Made by a program: the position numbers and the translations under genes
The notes under the pieces: model-generated
What the model saw: the letters and a program-made list of their open reading frames with translations, nothing else
Told to the model about the DNA's origin: nothing
Database searches by the model: none
Assembly (NCBI GenBank): GCA_900315675.1
Contig: OMZY01000018.1
Span: 30,306-94,305 of the forward strand
Direction: 5' to 3'
Length of the DNA: 64,000 nucleotides
Source of the DNA: an uncultured Eubacteriales bacterium
GTDB lineage: Bacteria > Bacillota > Clostridia > Christensenellales > Aristaeellaceae
In this document: positions 59,055 through 64,000 of the stretch, one piece after another
Position numbering within the stretch: position 1 is the first letter of the stretch
Layout of the letters: the number at the start of each line of letters is the position of its first letter

Positions 59055-60026
59055 ATGAACCATACTTTCCGGATCGCTCCCCGCCGTCTGGCGGTGAACG
59101 ATTCCTATACATTCCTGATGAAGGAACTGGAGAAGGTGGATGACGTGATCCTGGAGCCGCTCTCCGGGACGGACTGGCCCCGGGACATGCCGGTGATCAC
59201 CGGCGGAGGCCTGCTGGAATCCATTGCCTCCGTAGACGTTTCCTACGCCTCCTCCGGCGGGGATGACGACAACCTCTTCTTTGAGGCGGCCAACGATATT
59301 CCCGTGATCCAGGCAGACCTGTCCAAGCAGGTGGCCCGGACCTTCAACTTTGCCGAGTACATGTCCTTCTCCACCATGGAGCGGGAAAAGATGCTGCAGG
59401 TGGGCCGGGATCCGGAAACCTTCCTGAACAAGGGCATCCGCCTGCACTGCGACAAGCTGATCGACCGGAACGTCTATACCGGCTTTACCAAAGTATCCTC
59501 CACGGGCCTGTGCAACAACCCGAACATCACCCGGGCGTCCGCTCTGCCTCACACCCCGGGCGGTACGGATACTTCCTGGGACAACAAGACGGCGGATGAG
59601 ATCCTGGCGGATATCAACCGGGCTATTTCCGCCCTGTGGAAGGATAACGACTGCTCTTCCGACGCCTTGCCGAACCATATCCTGATTCCCGTGGAGCAGT
59701 TCGGCCAGCTGGTGACCCGGAAGGTTTCGGATGACTCCGAGCGGTCCATCCTCACCTATGTGCTGGAGAACAACCTGTCCGTGCAGCAGGGCGGGGAACT
59801 GACCATTTCTCCCTGCAAGTGGTGCAGCGGCACGGGCAGCAACGGATCCGACCGGATGGTGGTCTACATGAACCGGGTGGACCGGATCTGCTTCAACCTG
59901 ACCCAGCCCCTGCGCCGGATGGACACGGAGTATTCCGAAATGCGCATCAAGATTCCCTATATCGCCCAGTTCTCTGAGGTAAGATTCTTATATCCGAGTA
60001 CGGTCAGATATTTAGACGGGATTTGA
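59055..60026 (+). CDS. Major capsid protein, DUF2184 family
   Basis: A 323-residue protein that would build the phage head shell. FNFAEYMSFSTMEREKMLQVG, split here as FNFAEYMSFS and MEREKMLQVG (about 97-117), and YIAQFSEVRFLYPSTVRYLDGI at the end are family patterns. Order after protease/scaffold and decoration genes is standard for a head module. GGGAG lies 7-8 nt before the ATG. No frameshift or internal stop is seen. Confidence 0.85.
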   Translation: MNHTFRIAPRRLAVNDSYTFLMKELEKVDDVILEPLSGTDWPRDMPVITGGGLLESIASVDVSYASSGGDDDNLFFEAANDIPVIQADLSKQVARTFNFAEYMSFSTMEREKMLQVGRDPETFLNKGIRLHCDKLIDRNVYTGFTKVSSTGLCNNPNITRASALPHTPGGTDTSWDNKTADEILADINRAISALWKDNDCSSDALPNHILIPVEQFGQLVTRKVSDDSERSILTYVLENNLSVQQGGELTISPCKWCSGTGSNGSDRMVVYMNRVDRICFNLTQPLRRMDTEYSEMRIKIPYIAQFSEVRFLYPSTVRYLDGI

Positions 60027-60086
60027 TCCGAGGGCAGCCGGAGACTGACATTCCGTCGGATTAATCTCAAGCGAAAGGAGATAAAA

Positions 60087-60434
60087 ATGCTAATATTGTC
60101 CCGCGTATGCGCCGAGTTCAGGGATCGCAGCGGCGCAGTCATTCACCGGGTTACCCCGGAAACCCGCCTGACCTTCCGGGAAGCCCCGGAAGCCATCCGG
60201 GAAGATCCCCTGTTTCAGATGCTGCTCAGCGACGGTTCCCTGGAGGCGGCAGTGACGAACGTACAGCGGAAAAAGCTTGAAGCCGAACCGCTGGAAGGAA
60301 CCGACGCAACGGGCCGGAAAGTGCCTGCCGCCCCCTCTCCGGGGGAGGAAACGCGGCCGAACGCGTCCGGCCGGAAGTCCGCCGCGGCAAAAACGGCGCG
60401 GCAGGAGGATTCCGGGTCGGCAGAAAAGCAATAA
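60087..60434 (+). CDS. Small phage protein of unknown function
   Basis: A 115-residue protein in the head module, after the capsid gene. The first 60 residues form a compact unit (VTPETRLTFREAPEAIREDP) and the rest is a Pro/Ala/Lys-rich disordered tail. AAAGGAG lies 6 nt before the ATG. Similar small genes in head clusters are often head-fibre or connector-linked, but no family is recognised. Confidence 0.65.
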   Translation: MLILSRVCAEFRDRSGAVIHRVTPETRLTFREAPEAIREDPLFQMLLSDGSLEAAVTNVQRKKLEAEPLEGTDATGRKVPAAPSPGEETRPNASGRKSAAAKTARQEDSGSAEKQ

Positions 60435-60515
60435 TTAATTGACGAACGGCCCAAAACACGATATCATTATGTGAATCAAAAAGCAGAATTGAACAGCGTG
60501 AGGGGAGGAATACGG

Positions 60516-61940
60516 ATGAAAAGGCTCGCAGCGGTTCTGACGCTATGCGTTTTCCTCCTTTGCTGTATTCTTCCTGCCGCCGTGGCGGAGCAGAGCATGA
60601 AGGCCGGGGATTATACCTATATCCTGCAGCCGGATGGCACTGCCGAGATTATCCTGTATGAAGGATCGGAAACCTCCCTGGTGATTCCGCAGGAGCTGAA
60701 CGGTACGGCGGTCACGGCCATCGGGCCTTCCGCTTTCCAGGCCAATAACGCCCTGACGGAGCTGACCATCCGGGACGGAATGGTCTCCCTGGGGGATTAC
60801 GCTTTCCGCCGCTGCGCCAGCCTGACCAAGGTGACCCTGCCGGCCACCCTGACGGAGATCGGCATGAATCCCTTTGAAGGCTGCGCCTCGCTGACAGACC
60901 TGACGGTGTCCGAAGGAAACCCGAACGTGTACCTGGCTGACGGCGTTCTGTTCAGCCGGGAGGACAGCCGCCTGATCTGCTACCCCATGACAAAGGAATT
61001 AAGCGCCTATACGCTTCCGGCGGGTACCCGGATTATCGGGGCGTCCGCTTTCTACGGCAATGAAAGCCTGGCCCAGCTGGTCGTCTTTGATACGGTGCGG
61101 GCCATCGGCCGCCGCGCCTTCTACCAGTGCGGAAACCTGCGGTACATTAACCTGCAGGATACCAGCATCTCCACGGTCGGCGCGGACGCCTTCAGCGGCT
61201 GCCGCATGCTGAAGAGCATTGCCTTCCCGGCGCGGGTCAACTCCATTGCGGACCGCGCCTTCCAGGACTGCACGGCGCTGACGGAACTGGTTTTCCCGGA
61301 AAACATCACCTTCATCGGAGAGATGGCCTTCCGGAACTGTGAATCCCTGACCTCCGTACGCCTGCCTGTGGACCTGACCACCATCGGCAAGAACACCTTC
61401 GCGGGCTGCGTCAGCCTGACGGAGCTGATCCTGCCGGAAGAGCTGTTCTACATCGGCGGCGGCGCCTTCCAGAACTGTGAAAGCCTGGCCAGCGTAAAAC
61501 TGCCCGCCGCCGTGGACTATATCGGCAGCGAAGCGTTTGACGGCTGCGTCAGCCTGGCGGAAGTCTCCATTCCCGATACCTGCAGCTACATCGGCGCCAA
61601 GGCCTTCAACCGCTGCCAGTCCCTGCAGAGCCTGGTGGTTCCTTCCTGGACCTACACGATCAATCCCTTCACCTTCTCCGGCTGCGTTTCCCTGACGGAT
61701 ATCCGGCTGCCGGCCGAACTGGAGGAGATCGGTGAGAGCGCCTTCTTCTGCTGCTACGCCCTGAAGGAAATTGTGATTCCGGATCCGGTGGAAGTGATCG
61801 GCGACAAGGCCTTCTCCAACTGCATGTCCCTGGAAAATATTGAACTGCCGGAGGATCTGGAAAACATCGGTCCGGACACCTTTGAGAACTGCCTGAAGCT
61901 GATCAACCTTCCGGACCTGAGCGACCTTTACGAGGAATGA
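60516..61940 (+). CDS. Secreted BspA-type leucine-rich-repeat protein
   Basis: A 474-residue exported protein. The signal peptide (1-24) ends PAAVA. From about 50 to 465 it carries around sixteen 23-residue LRR_5 repeats of the type LTELTIRDGMVSLGDYAFRRCAS, here cited as the core IGDYAFxxCxSLxxVxLP. Such proteins bind host or bacterial surfaces. The ATG at 60516 has GGGAGG about 8 nt upstream. It is four bases from the next phage gene and so appears to be part of the phage operon, which is unusual for this family. Confidence 0.85.
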   Translation: MKRLAAVLTLCVFLLCCILPAAVAEQSMKAGDYTYILQPDGTAEIILYEGSETSLVIPQELNGTAVTAIGPSAFQANNALTELTIRDGMVSLGDYAFRRCASLTKVTLPATLTEIGMNPFEGCASLTDLTVSEGNPNVYLADGVLFSREDSRLICYPMTKELSAYTLPAGTRIIGASAFYGNESLAQLVVFDTVRAIGRRAFYQCGNLRYINLQDTSISTVGADAFSGCRMLKSIAFPARVNSIADRAFQDCTALTELVFPENITFIGEMAFRNCESLTSVRLPVDLTTIGKNTFAGCVSLTELILPEELFYIGGGAFQNCESLASVKLPAAVDYIGSEAFDGCVSLAEVSIPDTCSYIGAKAFNRCQSLQSLVVPSWTYTINPFTFSGCVSLTDIRLPAELEEIGESAFFCCYALKEIVIPDPVEVIGDKAFSNCMSLENIELPEDLENIGPDTFENCLKLINLPDLSDLYEE

Positions 61941-61944
61941 GAGT

Positions 61945-62352
61945 TTGACCGAAGCTGAATTCACTTCATACTATCCACAATTTGCGGGCTTTCAGCCCGC
62001 TTTTGTTTTATCCTCCTGTATCGTGCAGGCCAACGCCCGTTTTGCCTCCTTCACGGCGGAGGACGCGGCGGAGGCCCGGCGCCTGTTCACGGCGCACAAG
62101 CTGACCCTGTATGCCCGGACGGCCCTGCCGGAAGGAAGCGCGCCCTCCCCGGCGCTGCTGGCGGAGGCAGGCATGCCGCCGCAGAGGATCACAGGCAAAA
62201 AAGCAGGGGAGGTATCGGTCACTTACGCGGCTGGTTCCTCCCCTGCGTCTTCCGCTGCGGCCACGGGTCTGGCGGATCTGCCGGAGACTGCCTATGGACT
62301 GCAGCTGTTATCCCTCATCCGGCAGTACCGCCGGACGGTGTATGTACCGTAA
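61945..62352 (+). CDS. Phage head-completion-like protein, DUF4054 family
   Basis: A 135-residue protein with the DUF4054 pattern: FTSYYPQFAG (6-15), a helix with ARRLFTAHKLTLYA (about 45-58) and the end AYGLQLLSLIRQYRRT. These proteins close the head-tail joint. Translation starts at TTG 61945, with GAGGA in the end of the previous gene as ribosome site. It is the last phage gene in view; no tail genes follow. Confidence 0.75.
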   Translation: MTEAEFTSYYPQFAGFQPAFVLSSCIVQANARFASFTAEDAAEARRLFTAHKLTLYARTALPEGSAPSPALLAEAGMPPQRITGKKAGEVSVTYAAGSSPASSAAATGLADLPETAYGLQLLSLIRQYRRTVYVP

Positions 62353-62360
62353 AAACGGAT

Positions 62361-63023
62361 TTACTCTTCCCTGTATTTTTCCATCAGGGACTTGAAAAGC
62401 TCATTGGTGGTCGGCGGGGTGTAGGTAATCGCGTTTGCCCCGGCAAGAATGGTTTTCTCGATATTCGCGTCGGTGTTGCCGCCGCTGGCGATGATGGGAA
62501 CCTCCGGGAATCGCTCCCGGATACTCCGGACAATCTCCGGGGTGGCGGCGCCGCCGGCCACGTTCAGGATGGACGCGCCGGCTTCCAGCCTGGCTTCGAT
62601 ATCCGTGTCCGGTTTGGTGACCGTGATGATCACGGGAATATCCACCGCCTTGACCACGGCGGCCAGGTTCGGGTTGGTGATCGGCGCGTTGAGCACAACA
62701 CCCATCGCGCCCTGGCATTCCACGTCCTTCGCCAGGGTGACCGTGCGCAGGCCTTTCGTGGTGCCGCCGCCCACGCCGCAGAAAACAGGGATATAGGACG
62801 CCTTGATGATCGCGTCGCTGATGACCTGCTGGGGCGTGAAGGGATAGACCGCGAAAACGGCGTCCGCGTCGCAGTTCCGGATAATGGCCAGGTCTGTGGT
62901 AAACACCAGGCTCTTGATTCTGCGGCCGTTGATGATGATTCCGGTAGCGGAATAGCATGCTTCGGGCATCTTCAGGATCTCGTGGCGCAGGGAGCTGGAG
63001 ATGGTGGGTGTGTTCTTTTCCAT
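62361..63023 (-). CDS. TIM-barrel protein of unknown substrate
   Basis: A 220-residue protein with the beta-alpha barrel layout of HisA, ThiG and nitronate-type enzymes: VFAVYPFTPQQVISDAI, VFCGVGGGTTKG, IPVIITVTKPDTD, ASILNVAGGA and VPIIASGGNTDANI. The last two glycine loops would hold a phosphate. The ATG at 63023 has GGAAG 7 nt upstream. It is convergent with the phage genes, so it marks the right edge of the module. Confidence 0.72.
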   Translation of the reverse strand: MEKNTPTISSSLRHEILKMPEACYSATGIIINGRRIKSLVFTTDLAIIRNCDADAVFAVYPFTPQQVISDAIIKASYIPVFCGVGGGTTKGLRTVTLAKDVECQGAMGVVLNAPITNPNLAAVVKAVDIPVIITVTKPDTDIEARLEAGASILNVAGGAATPEIVRSIRERFPEVPIIASGGNTDANIEKTILAGANAITYTPPTTNELFKSLMEKYREE

Positions 63024-63057
63024 GGGATCTTCCTTTCGGTCAGGCGTTTTCCGCCTG

Positions 63058-63285
63058 TTACTTCCGGATATCCGTATCAAGAATCATCTTCTTGCAATGA
63101 TCGCAGTAATGGCCGCTCAGGGTAAACCGCCAAAGCCCGCGATGGGCGTTTTTTACAACGCCGCGGCCGCCGAGGACGTCCATAAAGCGGCGCTTTACGC
63201 CGCCCGGCCGCCAGCTGAGGCAGGCACGGTCGCTTCCGGCAAGGGTTCCGGCCTGCATTTCCTGTCCGCACCAGGGACAAAGCAT
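63058..63285 (-). CDS. Small zinc-ribbon protein (PF20097/DUF6487-like)
   Basis: A 75-residue protein with two CxxC pairs: CPWCGQEM at 3-10 and CDHCKKMI near 62-69, which would bind one zinc. The spacing fits the small zinc-ribbon family common in Clostridia. GGAG lies 8 nt before the ATG at 63285. It precedes the TIM-barrel gene by 34 bp in the same direction and may share its transcript. Confidence 0.75.
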   Translation of the reverse strand: MLCPWCGQEMQAGTLAGSDRACLSWRPGGVKRRFMDVLGGRGVVKNAHRGLWRFTLSGHYCDHCKKMILDTDIRK

Positions 63286-63379
63286 GGGAATCGCTCCTTT
63301 CTTCACTCTTCTCTGTCAAAACAGATTGTAGGGCGGAAGGAACGGGAAATACAGGACAAAGCCTGAAAAATACGGCCGG

Positions 63380-63652
63380 TTATTCGTCGTCTTCGGAATC
63401 GGTATACTCTTCCGGGTTTTCTTCCGGAATCTCTTCCGGCATTTCCTGCGGGGCAGGGATTTTTTCGGCCTTGCGTCCGGATCCCTGGGCCGTCATCTTC
63501 CAGTATTGCACAAAATGCAGCTTGGGAGTTTCCCCGGAAGCCCATTTGTGAACAGCTTTCACATTTTTATCAAAGCCGATGCCGGACTGGTCCACAAAAA
63601 GGAAAAACCAGCCCAGGGCAAGATAACCGCCGATCAGTTTCAGTACCTTCAT
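63380..63652 (-). CDS. Small membrane protein with acidic tail
   Basis: A 90-residue protein with one hydrophobic segment (about 4-22, LKLIGGYLALGWFFLFVDQ) and a proline/glutamate-rich C-terminus. No family is recognised. AGGAGG lies 8-9 nt before the ATG. Confidence 0.65.
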   Translation of the reverse strand: MKVLKLIGGYLALGWFFLFVDQSGIGFDKNVKAVHKWASGETPKLHFVQYWKMTAQGSGRKAEKIPAPQEMPEEIPEENPEEYTDSEDDE

Positions 63653-63743
63653 ACGTTACAACCTCCTGTTTCAGAATAGGGTACTTGTATATATAACGTA
63701 CGAAAGTGCCGAAATGATCCGCGGCGGTCAGGACCCGGGCGTG

Positions 63744-63905
63744 TTATTCTCCCTGTCCGTCTCCGGCGGGTTCCTGGCCTTCGCCGCTGTTTTCCCTGTT
63801 TTTGTTCTCCGCTTTCAGGGCTTTGCGTTTCCGATGCTTCTCTGAAAAAATGCTCAGGATAATGTCCAGGACGACGTCGGCAACTTCAGCCAGAAAATCA
63901 ATCAT
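63744..63905 (-). CDS. Short peptide with amphipathic helix
   Basis: About 53 residues: a hydrophobic N-terminal helix (MIDFLAEVADVVLDIILSIF), then a Lys/Arg/Glu-rich tail. The ATG at 63905 is the likely start (GGCGGAA upstream at a long distance); the frame extends to 63962. No family is recognised. Confidence 0.5.
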   Translation of the reverse strand: MIDFLAEVADVVLDIILSIFSEKHRKRKALKAENKNRENSGEGQEPAGDGQGE

Positions 63906-64000
63906 ATTTATGTTCCGCCTTTCTGCGAAAGGCACCCATGAGGTTATGAAACCGGGGACCATTTCGCGGGAATAGTTTGATATACTTTTTCTGTAGGCCT

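Overview
The window looks like a chromosomal segment of a GC-rich, anaerobic, carbohydrate-fermenting member of the Firmicutes, class Clostridia. The evidence is the tail of a pyruvate:ferredoxin oxidoreductase, a Re-citrate-synthase-like enzyme, a SpoVB-type flippase, an HflX with the Firmicute N-terminal extension, three LplB/YtcP or UgpA/UgpE-type sugar importers and ECF sigma/DUF4179 anti-sigma pairs. A gut or rumen lineage near Christensenellales is my guess from style only. No tRNA, rRNA or CRISPR array was seen.

Layout. 1-12.9 kb is housekeeping and signalling: PFOR end, an Lgt-like and a NAGPA-domain membrane/secreted pair, rsmA, dUTPase, a GNAT-ManA fusion, hflX, a sigma factor fused to an unknown domain, an EAL/degenerate-GGDEF phosphodiesterase and metY. 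13.2-35.7 kb is a sugar-uptake region with three binding-protein/permease sets that have no ATPase gene. They come with an AraC and a LacI regulator, a right-handed beta-helix protein, a carboxylesterase and a GH2 glycosidase; an SH3 protein and an isolated murG sit between them. 36-50.9 kb holds the Re-citrate-synthase-like gene, a parvulin-type lipoprotein foldase with a coiled-coil insert, several secreted proteins of unknown function, an ECF sigma/anti-sigma operon, DegV and a two-gene G3E GTPase operon (zinc-chaperone style, with a His/Asp-rich loop). 51.1-62.4 kb is a phage head-and-packaging module (small and large terminase, portal, DUF2213 protease with a nested scaffold start, a small structural protein, DUF2184 capsid, DUF4054). 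It has no tail, lysis, replication or integrase genes in view, and three reverse-strand cellular-type genes plus a leucine-rich-repeat gene sit inside it. 62.4-64 kb is a run of small reverse-strand genes.

Two sequence layers cut across the genes. First, nearly every long intergenic gap holds arrays of a 7-bp repeat (variants of AATTCAT, AATTCAG, AATTCAC, ATTGTGC, ATTCTTC), often as two arrays in inverted orientation. These arrays supply start codons, stop codons and, in one phage gene, an in-frame peptide. Second, three copies of a roughly 125-160 nt element carry hairpins whose two sides change together between copies, which is the signature of a conserved RNA (or single-strand DNA) fold. 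These two layers and the stripped-down phage head module are the strongest candidates for undescribed biology here.

How the parts work together: the three importers would share an ATPase encoded elsewhere. The LacI protein (28.3 kb) probably acts on two identical palindromes ahead of the 29.6-35.7 kb operon, whose imported sugar would be cleaved in the cytoplasm by the GH2 enzyme. Terminators after binding-protein genes suggest that these are made in excess over the permeases.
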